DNA from: Filosporella fistucella
Taxonomy: Eukaryota; Ascomycota; Leotiomycetes; Helotiales
Assembly (NCBI GenBank): GCA_030077755.1
Contig: JAQJZZ010000010.1
Coordinates: 372,001 to 436,000, forward strand
Direction of reading: 5' to 3'
Length of the DNA: 64,000 bases
Numbering within the stretch: the stretch's first letter is position 1; every line of letters begins with the position of its first letter. Of this stretch, positions 21,268-33,433 are shown piece by piece. Under the pieces are notes generated by a model that saw nothing but the letters and a program-made list of their open reading frames with translations, ran no database searches and was not told the DNA's origin. The position numbers and the translations under genes are program-made.

Positions 21268-23261
21268 ATGAAAAACATATTTTTGACAACGTTTTGGGTT
21301 GTTGGGTTATTGCATATCACTATAGCACAGTTCAGCTTGTATCCTCCAATCGACCCCAAACTACTTGCTCGAGCATATAACATAACACCAGCTTGTGTTA
21401 ATTCACTGTAAGTGAGCAGCTAAACAGGGTTTCATGTCCCAGCTTTTGACAGCCAGAAAACTAAAGCAAGTGATGATAGCAATAAAACACTAGATGCTTG
21501 CGACTCGACGCTGTTTCAAATGGCCATTGACTTCGACAACTATTGGTGGGAAGAAGATAATCTTACAGACTTATGCCTGGGAAATTGCAGTTACCAAGCA
21601 ACTCTATGGGATCGAGATGTGACAGAAGCATGTGCAGATCAGTGGATCTCCGCGTACGGCAAACTCATACCCGCGGACTCGATTTCAGGTCGATATGTGA
21701 ACTCTGTAAACACTGCTTGTTTGAGCTCTACGTGAGGGCTTCCCCTCTAGATTTTGTGATAGGTCTATGCTGATCGTTTGTGTGGAAATTCAGAATTGAG
21801 GAGCAATGGTGCTTGGTTTCAGCTCAAAACTGGACTGGTTCAGACATCATATATCCAGACTGTGCAAAGTATCCAAACGATCCATCTTGTGTGGGAAACG
21901 GCTCAGTTATTTCCCCGGAGAATGAAAGAATGGCGAACCTGTATTCGAATGATGTTGTAGGTAGAATCGATTTGGTTTCGATATCAACTAACTTTTACAG
22001 TTATGTGATAACTGTTTCATTCAATTATTATACGCACGAGTGACTTCGCCCTATTTAGCAGACTCAGATCATTCTGACTACCTCGTTGATCAGCTTCAAG
22101 ATATCGGCGATGTATGCAATACCACGATCCCAAATATAACCATTCGAGCATTACCAAGCTATGTTCCAGCACCGCCGGTGTCCTCCATAAATTTTGCCAG
22201 TACCACCACAACGACAACAAGTAAGCCACCAACAACAACTTGCGCAGGCCAGGTTCTCGGTAGTCCGAAAAAAAGATCTTCATGGGTGTGGGGAAGGGAA
22301 GCAGCTGATCAAAGTGCCTCTGCTAACTGTGACAAACTTTCCAAAACTTATGGCATATCAACTGGAGAGCTTCAAGCAAAGCTCAAATCTGAAGATTGTA
22401 CTATTACTGGAAATATATGCGTTTCTGCGGCATGTAAGTTGCAACAAGTGCCTTCTGGAGCAACTTGGTAAGTCGAAGCGTTTGTGAACTATCACCTACG
22501 ATTACTAAATTGATGTCAGTGATTCTCTGGCAAAGAGCCTTCCGGGAAACATCACAACGGTCCAATTCCTCAGCTGGAACAAGAACATCATCGGACTTTG
22601 CGATAGTCCCGTGGTGGAACAATTCGTCTGTGTTTCAGCACCAGGAGTAAACGGCACGTACACTCTTGCACCACCACCATTGGGAACCGATGCCGATGCT
22701 GGGAACCAACAACGAGGAGGCCCAGGCGGTATTGTCACCCCGTGTCCAACATATACGAACTCACCGACCGCGGCTCCTGGTCCTACACAAACCGGTATTG
22801 TATCATCTTGCAATGCATACGCTATGGCGGATAATGGAATCGGCTGTGTTGACTTTGCAGCATTGAACTGCATCAAGACAACCCAACTTTTCGCTTGGAA
22901 TGGAGTCCTGGGGCCAAATGGTGAGAATTGCGGAACCAAATTCTGGGCTAAAGAGTATTATTGTATTGCAATTGCGCAGGCAGCGACTCAGACCTCCAAA
23001 TCAGTCGTTACGACTACTTCAAGTAGCGGGGGGGTCGTTGCACCTGGACCTACGCAGACTGGTATTGTGAGCAATTGCAATAAGTTTGCGGCAGCCCCCG
23101 ATGGAATGGGATGCTGGGACTTCGCAACTCTTAACGGAATTACCCAAGCGCAATTGTATGCTTGGAACACAGTATTGGGCACGAATGGAGCAAATTGTGG
23201 AACTGCATTTTGGGCTAAGGAGTACTATTGTGTGGGCGTCAGTGCAGGAAAAGGGAGGTGA
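21268..23261 (+). CDS. Secreted multi-LysM protein (about 596 aa)
   Basis: Five exons: 21268-21407, 21453-21731, 21794-21956, 22001-22467 and 22520-23261. The protein begins with a signal peptide ('MKNIFLTTFWVVGLLHITIAQ'). A Cys-containing N-terminal region follows, then a Thr/Pro linker ('TTTTTTSKPPTTT'), a LysM-like module around 'CDSLAKSLPGN' and 'FLSWNKNI', and two closely similar C-terminal LysM modules. Each of these has 'APGPTQTGIVS' at its start, a central 'LFAWN' or 'LYAWN', and 'FWAKEYYC' at its end. LysM modules bind chitin. Fungal secreted LysM proteins shield walls or sequester chitin fragments, and tandem forms next to subgroup C chitinases may act on other fungi. The second of the two C-terminal modules looks like a recent internal duplication. 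Confidence 0.87.
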
Positions 23262-23468
23262 TGACAGAAGAAGAACTTGAAAATATTGGGGAAATGGTCA
23301 GAACTAGGATTAAACTATTGAAAGAAATAAAAATAAATGCCTATTATCACTCTCATAGAGCTGATCAAAATTTGAAATCTTTTGCAATCGGATTGATTTT
23401 AGTAAAATTTCATTTCTGTTCTCCCGCATTACTACCCCGCATTTCCAAACAAAGTTGGAGCAAAATAT

Positions 23469-24374
23469 CTAAGCCTTTTCTTCCACCCATCTCGTGAGGG
23501 CTAGCTTGCATTCAATCCTCTTAAAATCGTCGGGCCAGCCATGATCACGTATGATATCCTGCATTTCCTGAATTGTTTCGTCAGAATAAGCTTCTTGAGG
23601 AGGAATGAACAGAGTGTCGAGATTACCTTCGCTTCTGCTGACTCCTCCGCATCATCAATTTGCCAGAGCTTGGGAGCACCATCCTTATCCCAAAAAGCAA
23701 TGTGCTGTAGCTCTAGAGCTTTGGTTTTCCAGTCTTTTAAGCTGTCTTCAAGAGTCGCATATGTGAATTGACATTCATTTCTCCAAGCTCGTGGATCATC
23801 CTCGTCGTAATCGTCAACAGGTTCATGGTCCCAAACTGTGACTGTACCTATTTTTGATTCTCGTCAGCCAACTTCTGGCGGCACAGCATCTCAATTTCAT
23901 GCACGACTTGCCATCTTTCGTGTCGAGTAGTAACCACACTCCCCATACATTATCCTCCCCACGAGTCAAGGGAATTACCGATGGAGGAAGCTTCTCATCA
24001 TCTCCATAATAATAATCAGGAGTATACCCGTCTGCAGTGTCCATATCGAGGGGTACGTGATAAGGTGGATTGGAATAATCAATCACAAACGTATGGAAAG
24101 CAATAATGTAGTCCTTCCCTTCACTGTTTTTATTGCGAAGGTATGGTAATCGTTTCAGTAATGATATGACTTCAGGTGTCTTTCCAAGTGGAGCGAAGTT
24201 CTCTTCTGTAATGTTCGGCCACCCGCCAGGCGGTGGATAGAGAATATCAGGTTCATCGATGAACGGAAGTTTGGAAAGGGATTGGTAATGCTCTATTATC
24301 GTCTCAACGACAGCATCTGCGTCGTAAATTGGCTGTGCCCCATCGAGTCTGGGATCTGGTGGATAACTCGCCAT
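23469..24374 (-). CDS. Hypothetical fungal protein (about 269 aa)
   Basis: Minus-strand gene starting at 24374 ('MASYPPDPRLDGAQ'). Exons: 24374-23885, 23847-23627 and 23567-23469. The second intron (gtaatc...ctgac...cag, 59 nt) is clear. The first (37 nt, gtgccg...tag) is short and chosen because it restores frame into 'TVTVWDHEPVDDYDEDD'. The protein is soluble, acidic and Pro/Tyr-rich, with 'NVWGVWLLLDTKDG' before the splice and 'ALELQHIAFWDKDGAP' after it, ending 'RWVEEKA'. No signal peptide or membrane helix. I do not know the family. It is convergent with the LysM gene and about 0.6 kb from the 3' end of the P450 gene. Confidence 0.65.
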
Positions 24375-24962
24375 GATCGTGGGGTTGAATACTTCAGGAA
24401 TTGTAGTGGGGTAAAAGAAGCTTGCGAGGACAAACTTGAAGAGCAGTGCCTTTTATGAGCTCGGCAGAAAAATACAAGGTACCTAGCTCACTTACCTATG
24501 ACGGAAGATGTTTCATGTTTAGGATAAATGTTGGTTAAAGCAAGATTGGGAGGACTGTTGGAAGCTCCTATTCACTCCCTTAGGCGAGCCCCTCGGTTAA
24601 AAACCCATACCTATACAGGAGTAGGCAAGTCAATTTTCTAGTTGGAGAAAAACTACCTATGTAATACTAAGCTATGACGGTCCTCGAATCTATTCTTCAA
24701 ATTTTATTCTTCAATGTTCTATCACTCTGAGTGTTGTCAAAATCCTTCAGGTCAAATCCAGCTACCGATGCAAGGAAGACAAAATTTATCAAGAATGGTG
24801 CTACTTCTTTCTTTGAGGAGTGCCGAATCATAAGTATTGTTACTGGTCATGCAGTATATCAATTCCAAAATTGTAAGGCACCGCAATCTCTAACTGCCAT
24901 CGCTATGCCTTTCAAGTACCTCATCTATATCCTCTTGCAGTCATGCTGGTAAAATGAAAATG
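24375..24962. other. Intergenic, no supported gene
   Basis: Promoter side of the preceding minus-strand gene and the 3' side of the P450. No coding or repeat signal seen. Confidence 0.4.
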
Positions 24963-26887
24963 CTAAATCGCCCTCTTTGTAAACACAAGTTCACGTTGTG
25001 GAATTCCCAAGGTAAAATGGTCCTTCAATCCAGCAAAAGCTTTCTTATCTTCCGTTATGGACGGATCTGCCAATCGGAATTCGTAGTTGTACACTGTTCG
25101 GGCGACGACGGATCTCAACTCCATCAAGGCGAGATTTTTGCCCGCGCAATTGTATGGGCCTTTTGCAGAGTCAGCATTTTTCATCTAGTACTAGCCAGGC
25201 TTTATAGGCACAGTTTATGACAGAGTAAGGCGCAGTGAGAACATACCGGTCGAGAATGGAATGAATGCATCTCTATTGAGAATCATTTCCGGTCTAGAAG
25301 TCCAGCGTTCTGGGATGAAACTCTCAGGGTCAACAAAGTTTCGTCGGTCTGCAAATCTAACGTCAGCCAAGCTCTTTTGTAGTGAATCTATTGAACTTCT
25401 TACCTCGATGTAAGTGATACATATCAATCGAAACTACTGTTCCTGGGGGAATCGTAACATCACCAATCGTCATTCCAGTCTCCGGTATTACTCTTTGAGA
25501 GCCGAAACTGACTGGAGGGTAAACTCGAAGAGCCTCATTGATGATGGCATCAAGCAACAATTGAGGGTTTTCGCATGTATATGATCCATCCTTGAAAGAT
25601 ATTTCGAGTTCCGTTCTTAATTGTTGCTGATAGTCTCGATGAATGCTAAGTAAAATGAAAATCACCGATAATGCAGCTGCCGTGGTGTCACTAGCATTGA
25701 GTCAGTATGTGACCTACTGGCTTCTGAGTGAAGAAGGCAACTTACCTACCCGCCCCGATGATGAGCCTGGTATCTGCCATCAAGAGTTTTCTTCCTGCAC
25801 AATCATTTTCTGTATGCTTCAACAGATGACCGATGATATCTGGCTTCGGTAATTTCATCTGTTATACGTTAGAAGAATGGTAATTCACCGAGCATCATGA
25901 GAATTACCTTTTTCCTTGCTTCAACTTGCTCACTAGACCAATTGCTGAGCCAAGCCATTGGCCCAGCGACGGAAAATGTAGTCAATATGGATAACAGCCA
26001 AGGCGTATGCAACAGAGCCCCAATTGCAGAGAAAAATGTATGAATGCCGTCAAAGACTTTTGCAGCAAGCTTTGTGGACTTTCCTGTCAGAAACTTCGTG
26101 TCACCATTGAAACCTACAGCGCTCGCAACATCGAAGCTGTAATTGATGCACAGAGAATTGATCATGATAGGTGTTCCCTTTTTGGATTCAATGACTTCCA
26201 ACAGCGTTTCGGTAAATTCTTCAATAGCTGAACCATAATCGACAAGAGTTTGCTTGAATGCCATATCCCATACCTTGCGCCTCTGTCGATGCCAGTCATG
26301 ATCTCTGGTCGTGTGAAGCGATTGTTCTATGCCACCGTAAAATGGACCCTTTCGGGCTTTAGACAAAGGCCCATATAGTGGTTTAATAGCTTCGACGGTA
26401 AATATCAAAAGCTCGCGGGGACCTTTTCAATCAGCATGACGTCAATGTTAACCTAAAAGCGCTTACCTGTTCGAACATAGTCTCCGTATTCATCGTGAAG
26501 CCTCCCAGTAACCTGATACCATTTGATGTTCGACTTGACCACCTGACTCAACGCCCAAAACTTTGAAAGTTTCGCCCCAAAAGGACCCGGAAAATTGTTG
26601 AGAGGGTGGAAAAACGCACGATATATTAATACGTTGACCAATAATGAGATAATAGCTCCAAAAAGAACAATTCGCGATGCTCTGAATGCAGACCAGAAAT
26701 CTTCGTATCGAGGAGAAACATTTGAAAGTATTTGGGCGAGAATAACTGTAGAGCCGAGCAAAAATCCCAAAAATGACAGCGGGAACCGATCAATTTCAAT
26801 CCGCTTCACAACCTGATGTAGTGCTACTCCTGCTGCAGCACCAGTCACCAATAATGTGGAGGCCCTCAAGGGTAAATCGGGATCCAT
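24963..26887 (-). CDS. Cytochrome P450 monooxygenase (about 544 aa)
   Basis: Six exons: 26887-26467, 26422-25908, 25858-25746, 25690-25404, 25348-25247 and 25159-24963; all phases agree. The N-terminus carries three hydrophobic segments before the proline hinge 'HPLNNFPGP', which suits an ER-anchored microsomal P450. The oxygen-binding I-helix reads 'AGSDTTA', the K-helix ExxR is in 'INEALRVYPP', the PERF-like element is 'FIPERW', and the heme loop is 'FSTGPYNCAGKNLAL' with the Cys ligand near residue 484. The heme loop with PYNCAGKNLA is common in fungal secondary-metabolism or detoxification P450s. No polyketide or peptide synthase lies in the window, so the substrate is unknown. Confidence 0.92.
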
Positions 26888-27903
26888 TATGATGAATTGT
26901 AGCGGGCACAACCCATCTCGCAAATGAAGGGGAATTCTCACGTTATATTCGAAAGAGGTATTGTGATGGTGAGGTGTTGGCAGGTTGCGCTTAAGACACG
27001 AATGGTGACAGCTGTCCCCTGCCCGTACATGTGGCTGCCGTTCCGATAGGCAGCATTAGTGCAACATTACATGCAGTACAGGGGAGTAGCGGCCGCAAGT
27101 CAATCGCCCCCTTGCTTCAAGGCATTTGAAAATGTAGTCATGATCATGAGAACATGATCGATTGGGGGGTTTGAATTGATTTAAGAAGGAAGTTGCCAAC
27201 GAGAATATTTGCAGGATGTCTTGTTCTACTCGTCTAATTTTCGGAGACTAGATGACAAATGCATCTATTTGACATGGACGGGTGGTGGAGAGAGGGAGAA
27301 GGCAAATCTCACCTTCGGACTTGGAAATATTTTGAAGTAGTCTAGCAATTATCATGAAAAAATTCAGTTAATTCGATAACTATCAAATCTAGTGATTCAA
27401 GAAGTAGAAGCACTTGACATTTCGTGCTCAAGTTTCTGGGGCAGGTGGCTTTCATAAATTTGTATTTCGATTTGAAATTCATTTACAGGGTTATGTGTGA
27501 GCAAAAGCAGGTGAAAACAGTTATTACCCTGGAAAACAACGCTTGAATTCCTATTACGGAAACATGATATAATTATGAAATAAAGACTGGTAATCATTTG
27601 GGGATTGTAGTGACGCATAGCAAGAGTCTAAATGGGGAATCATACCGATATCTCTACCCCCAGTGCAACTCAATCAACGATAGAAAACCCTTCGACATAG
27701 AGAATACCGGGCAACCAATCTGATGCTGGGGCGTTTCCCAATAGTTCAGACAGCAAAGTACACTGATGGACCAAACAATCCGTCTTGTTTTATTGAAGTA
27801 ATGGTTCTCATGGCCCTCCTTCCAATCAGATCCAACGACTTACACACCCGGCATCGCAAGTGTTCTCAAGCTGTCAAATGTAACAATTACCTGATATTGT
27901 ATA
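26888..27903. other. Intergenic, no supported gene
   Basis: Promoter of the P450 and the 3' side of the next minus-strand gene. Only short frames are present. Confidence 0.4.
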
Positions 27904-29060
27904 CTATAGAGGAAACCTAGAACATTTCTCTTCCCAGTCAAGACTGCTGGCACGCTTTAAAGCAGCATCCCTCAGCGTGTAATCAACCAACTTCCCAGTT
28001 CCCGATTCGATTCCATCCACAAAATTGAACCCTGGTCCTACTCCAGCAAACCCTCCCGCGTCAATCCTCGCACCAATGATATTTATCAGACCAGGTTTAC
28101 TAAAGGACAGATCCAGACTCCCAGCACCTCCCCCAATGCCAGTATACGGATCAGTTGATGACAAATATTCCGCCTCAGCCACCTCGCTGGAAATGTTTAG
28201 GCTCCTTGAAATAGCAGTGATAGAAGCCTGTTTACACTCGGGGTTTGAAGAAAGTAAAATCTTTTGAGCTGAAAGAAAGGATGCGAAGAAACGTGTAAGC
28301 GTGTCAAATGCCGTGGCATTGCTTAGGGATGACTCAAGCACCGAAAGAGCCATTCCACTCAGCGGCTGCATCAGATCAGAGACTCGAACAAGAATAGAGG
28401 GTTTGTTTGCCCCCGAAACTGCTTGCGTGATGGCGGTAAAAGGATAGGTAAGCATGGACGCGTAGACAGCTGTACCATTCGGCAGTACTCCATCAATAAG
28501 ATATTGATAGCGAACATTGGTGGAACCGACAGTCTGAAAATATTTAGTAAGTTGACGGCTACTCTGGGTTGAAGTGCTCGACCATAACATACCTGAAGCC
28601 AATAATCCCCATTCTCCAAATGCAAGCCGTATAATCCAAGTACTTTCCTCAAAATGTACGTCGTCCCGCTCGTCGGGGAATCAACAATAATTTGTTTGCC
28701 TTTCAACTCGAGTACTGAAGTGATGCTAGGTATCGACGCAATCACAAGGTCAGATGCAAAATCTAGTTGACCCACTATCGTAACAGCTTTCTTATTGTTG
28801 AAACGTTGATTGATAGGGTTGTCAATATTTCCGCTGACAACATCGAAGCCTCCTGCCAAAAGTTGAGCGTTTCCATATGTGGAGTTGGGATATTGCTCGA
28901 AATCCACTTCAATACCGAAACTAGAGAATATGTCCAATTCAGAGGCGACTGAATACTGTGCAGTACGTGATGCAGCTCCGTAATTTACAATTTCAAGTGG
29001 CCAGGCATAGTGGGTAGGAAATAGAGCAGCAATGAGAATCAGAGTCCGATGGTGGGGCAT
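27904..29060 (-). CDS. Secreted NMT1/THI5-like solute-binding protein (about 365 aa)
   Basis: Two exons: 29060-28593 and 28533-27904; intron 28534-28592 (gtatgt...cag). A signal peptide ('TLILIAALFPTHYAWP') precedes a periplasmic-binding-protein fold of the NMT1/THI5 type. It shows 'NYGAASRTAQYSVA', 'FDVVSGNIDNPINQ', 'GQLDFASDLVIA' and 'IIVDSPTSGTTYILRKVLG', the usual order for ABC-type nitrate/sulfonate/pyrimidine-precursor binding proteins. In bacteria these feed ABC importers. In fungi the intracellular THI5 homologues make thiamine pyrimidine from PLP, whereas this copy is predicted to be secreted and has no importer nearby. It could bind an extracellular ligand or be a secreted enzyme; function is unknown. 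Confidence 0.82.
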
Positions 29061-29987
29061 TGGAAGGGATACTGTTGGTGACGAGTAAACTGGGCTTCAC
29101 TATAGCAATGAGCGATTTCTGAACCTACATGGAATCTAGATTTGTTAAATAATTTTTCAGGAAGAACGAGTTACGTTCCTTCTCCGACAACTTGCATATC
29201 ATTATAGGAAGAGATACCTGGTCGCACAATGCTGGTTGAGGGGCTAGGCTAAATTCACTCAAAGTTACATTCAGAGGTTCCATTCCCATGTAGCTTATCA
29301 CACCACGAGTTTCCCCACAAATTTATCTCGGAATCTTCTAATTTGAAATCAGCGCATTTTTTTGCGCGTCAGGGTGGTGATGCTACGGATAGGCTCAGTC
29401 TTGTCCAGCAGCAGACAGTGATAAGCCAGCAACACTTCTCTATACCCTAATCATTGACTATGACACAACCACCAAAAATAATCCGAACAATTGTAAAGCT
29501 TCAGAAAAAGACTCTTACAGATTTTAGAGGAGCAAGAAGAGAAATTTGACAGTAAAATAATTTTCTAGATAATACTTCTGTGCTTCACAACTAGGATCCA
29601 ACAATCAAACTATTCCAGAGGCTGGAGACTCATAGATCTTTGGACTTCTGACAATAGTCATTCTTCATTGTCTTAAAGTGAGAAATTCTGGTGGACATTT
29701 GAGTCAACCTCGCCCTCTTGCAAATCACGATCTTCACAAAGCCATAGTTCGATCTCTAATCAAGACCGAATCGACCAGGACTGTTATTATGAAGCTGCAC
29801 TCTGTTGCTCATAAGTCTTATGTAGCTGAATTGCTGATAATTAATACTGACCCAGGGTCATAATAGCCCAAAATATAAAATTGGAAGCCAGTCGGCGGGT
29901 AAACTCCTTCCATTCATACAAGTAATCTTCCTCCGCCACACTGTGACTATAACCCACAGTCACTCCAGGTGACTTGATAAAATTTCG
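29061..29987. other. Intergenic, no supported gene
   Basis: No frame with coding character or splice signals. It includes the promoter of the minus-strand gene ending at 29060. Confidence 0.4.
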
Positions 29988-30362
29988 ATGTCAATAGATT
30001 ATGGAGAAGGATCTTACGGTATGGTAACTTCAAGCGCCCATGCATCCAGTTTTGCCCCATCAGAACCTCCTCCGCCCACTATCCCCATTTCAAGGCTGAC
30101 AATCAACCCTATATTGGGTATGTACATCTAAATCACTTTTGAGTATATTAATAACTAGATTTATGCAGATAATAAAGACACCACAATGACACAAGTTAGT
30201 TTCACAATCGAGTTATTTAACAAAGGCGTATGGGTTTTTGGAGACGTGGTTTGGAAAAATGTCGCCCTTCAAGCTTACACAGTGGAAACAGCTTGGTGCA
30301 CAAGGTACACAGAGAAGTCAAATGCAACGCCTATTCAAAGAACATGGAAGCTAATACAATGA
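29988..30362 (+). CDS. Hypothetical small protein, two or more exons (about 107 aa as modelled)
   Basis: Exon 29988-30117 begins 'MSIDYGEGSYGMVTSS', contains a Pro-rich run and ends at a good donor (gtatgt). The acceptor (atgcag) at 30168 restores frame into 'TQVSFTIELFNKGVWVFGDVV' and the frame stops at 30360-30362. More coding-like pieces follow to about 30530 and at 30629-30838, with possible further introns (gtacac...ctaat...tag at 30305-30366), so the true 3' end may lie downstream. No family recognised; the model is tentative. Confidence 0.4.
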
Positions 30363-31164
30363 ATAGCCTTATGCCAGACAAAAATCTCATCTTCGAAATG
30401 ACCAAGCCGAGAATCTCAATCAGAAACGGAATTCGCTAATTGCCAGACTGACCAGATTATTCCCAAGGGAGTCGATCTGGAAGGTAACAAAAGCGAAGCC
30501 ACCAATGTCGAGAAGAAATGGGTTGCTTGAGCCTCAATATTGAGATGTATTGTGGGCTGAAGGGTACCACATTTTTATGTAGCTCTAATAACCACTGTAC
30601 AGATCGTTAGGTACTTGAATATGAAATTATGATTCTAGTGAGTACAAAGTCCAGGGATCTTTCAACTGTAATTCCCAGGCATAAGTGCCACAGACGAGCA
30701 GATATGCTGCTACCGCCACAGTCTTATGAACCATCTGATTCTATGCATCAAGAATCTATCGCTAAATTTGCGGGATTGAGCGATGATAGTAATCCGATTC
30801 AAGTGGACTCCACTGTACCTAGGGTTGAACTAAAATAACAATAGGGAGTATTGCGGTGACAGCATGCTGGAACTGATATCCGACAGCCGAAAAGCGGGGT
30901 TAAATATCCCCCCATATTCAAATGCCACAAGAGCGTCTAAATAAAACAATCACTCTCATTTCTACACGAAGAATTAAAGACAATAAGAGCTACCTTAAAT
31001 ATAGCCGATATTTCCTCGGCTTTCTTCCAACTCGGCTACATAAAAAACATCTATCAAAGACCTCCTGGTTCAGAGATTTTGTGTTAGACTTTCCTTTCGG
31101 TTCACTTAGATGCGAAAGATATCAAAAACACAGAGAAAAAGTAATATTCTAGCTACTGTCCATT
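30363..31164. other. Ambiguous stretch, possible 3' exons of the preceding gene
   Basis: Several short protein-like frames (around 30370-30530 and 30629-30838) are flanked by plausible splice signals, but I could not join them into one consistent model. 30840-31164 is AT-rich and holds the promoter of the next gene. Confidence 0.3.
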
Positions 31165-33074
31165 ATGCCTGCTCATAAGCCTTTCGGAAGCACAAGTCCT
31201 TGGGCAGATCCGCCATGGTGAGTGCTTCCAGAACATGAGATCACGTGTCAGACATCGAACTTACGTAGAGCGGTGGAATAGCTGACAACAAGCAAAGGTA
31301 TTCCGGTCGACCATCTCCGTACTACAAAGAAAGCCATGTAAAGCTTCGAAATTATGTCCGTCAATGGACCGAGGAGGTCAGCTATTTTACTTCAAAGTAT
31401 GTCTAGTCAGCTGACCATCTTATCAGAATGTCGCTGGCAAAGAAGAAGAGTGGGAAAAGCTAGGAAAGCTACCTGATGATGTATATCGAAAATGTGCTGA
31501 GGCTGGATTCCTTGTGCCAATCGCCTTCGGACACCGAATTCCCGCGGAGTGGGGACACTACCCCATTGCAGCTGGGATTACAGCTGAGGAATGGGATGGC
31601 TTTCATGATTTTATTTTGTGGGATGAGTTGTTTCGTGGGGCTCCTGGTATGGCGAGTGTATTTATTGGTCTGGTAAGATTGAGTCTCGCCATTTGGTAAA
31701 GAGAGGAGGCTGCGATGCCTGTACTAATCGCATCACAGGTTGTTGGCGCTCCTCCACTGAAGCAATATGCTTCGTCTGAGCTGCAAAAGAAGTTATATGC
31801 CATAAAATCAGTATTGGTCTGAGACTGAACTGTTTTACAGAGTTCTTCCCGAGATACTTAGCGGGCAAAAGCGTATCTGTCTGGCGATTACTGAACCATC
31901 AGCTGGTTCAGACGTTCGGAATATCACAACCACTGCCCAGAAGTCGAAGGATGGTAAATATTATATTGTTAACGGAGAGAAAAAGATAAGTCATTTTTCT
32001 TCTGAAAGAAGTTTGACTAATAGTGCAGCTTCCACTGGATCACGAATGGAATTTACGCTGATTATTTTATGGTTTGTCAATCTTCCATGTGGTGTTCTAA
32101 GGATTGTGCTTACGAATACTAGACTACTGTTCGTACAGGCGGAGCAGGTGCAGGGGGTATGTCTATGCTGTTGATTCCACGTCTTCCTGGAATCAAGACT
32201 CGAAAAATCGAGATTGGAGGCGGGAGCATGTCAGCCACTACCTATGTAAGTGAAAGCTGGTGTGACGTGGTGGTTTCTAATCTCATTTGACTGTGGTGGA
32301 TCATCATATTGTATCTCACTTCTCTATCGGTAGTAAGCTAACATTATATTTACCAATTTCAGGTAACATTCGAAGACGTCGAAGTCCCAGTATCTTACCT
32401 CATTGGTCAAGAAGGACAAGGTTTCAGATACACCATGTCAAACTTCAACCACGAGAGGTTATGGATTGCATTTCAAGCTATTCGAGGAGCAAGAGTATGT
32501 TTGGAGGATGCCATGAGCTGGTGTAGAAAGCGAGAAGCATTCGGGATAACCTTGATCGAACAGCCAGTCGTGAGACATAAATTTGGTCATATGGGGAGAC
32601 AGATTGAAGGCCTACAGACTTGGATTGAGCAGACTATTTATGAGCTTGAGAATTTGAGTCCAGCTGAAGGTGGGCTCTCAAAACATATGTCTTGAATGTT
32701 GCTAACTCAATAAAGCCTCGAAGCTTCTTGGTGGAGTCACTGCGCTGCTGAAGGTTCAAGCTGGAATTGTCGCAAAGTATATAGCAGATGAGAGTCAAAA
32801 GTTGATGGGAGGGTAAGTGTCCAAACAGTTAATTACTACAGTATTGATATTGACTGTGCTAGGCTTGGCTTGACCAAAACTGGACAAGGCGCTCGTATTG
32901 AGGCAATTGCACGAGCAATTCCAACTTTGATTGTTCCAGGTACACTATGCCATCAGATCCGGTCGTAGAGAAGGTGTCTAACCACATACAGGTGGATCTG
33001 AGGATGTGCTCTTAGATCTTGGTGTCCGCGAAGCTATTAAGCTGAGTGATGCTGCAAGGAAGTCGAAGTTGTAA
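31165..33074 (+). CDS. Acyl-CoA dehydrogenase family protein (about 432 aa) with a probable AT-AC intron
   Basis: Eleven exons: 31165-31217, 31298-31376, 31427-31672, 31739-31791, 31841-31985, 32036-32071, 32123-32245, 32363-32669, 32716-32812, 32863-32939 and 32992-33074. The FAD-dependent fold shows 'CLAITEPSAGSDV' (flavin contact), 'NGEKKWITNGIYADYF', 'TFEDVEVPVSYLIGQEGQGF' and 'QKLMGGLGLTKTG', in the order expected for the middle, C-terminal and last helical domains. Length is normal for the family. To join 'NGEKK' to 'WITNG' the intron at 31986-32035 must begin ATAAGT and end TTCCAC. It probably oxidises an acyl-CoA in mitochondria or peroxisomes; no clear targeting peptide or SKL tail was seen (it ends in 'SKL' preceded by 'ARK', which is a PTS1-type tripeptide). 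Confidence 0.9.
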
Positions 33075-33433
33075 TTGAGAGCCTCGGGTCGTTTATTGAC
33101 CTTTTTTTACACTTGATTTTGCGTCTTCAAATCCATTATTGCATCTTTTGAGCAACATTTTGTTGGTCTTGTACCCCGCAGTAAAAAGGGGGCGGGGTAA
33201 TCCCGTCACGTGCATATTCTGACACGCTCGTCCTCGGCCGTTCCCCTTGTCGATGAAACGTTTGTTGTCAGAACTCGCTTCCCCATACAAATGTTCTTGT
33301 TTAACATCCGAATAAATCTTTCATGTGTTGAATTCTCCTTCCGATTGTTGACACCTATTATAGATTCTTGAGCGCCTTTAGCGTTCTTTGCATATCCTGA
33401 TTACTAATAGAGAGGTTATCAATTGTCGTGAAG

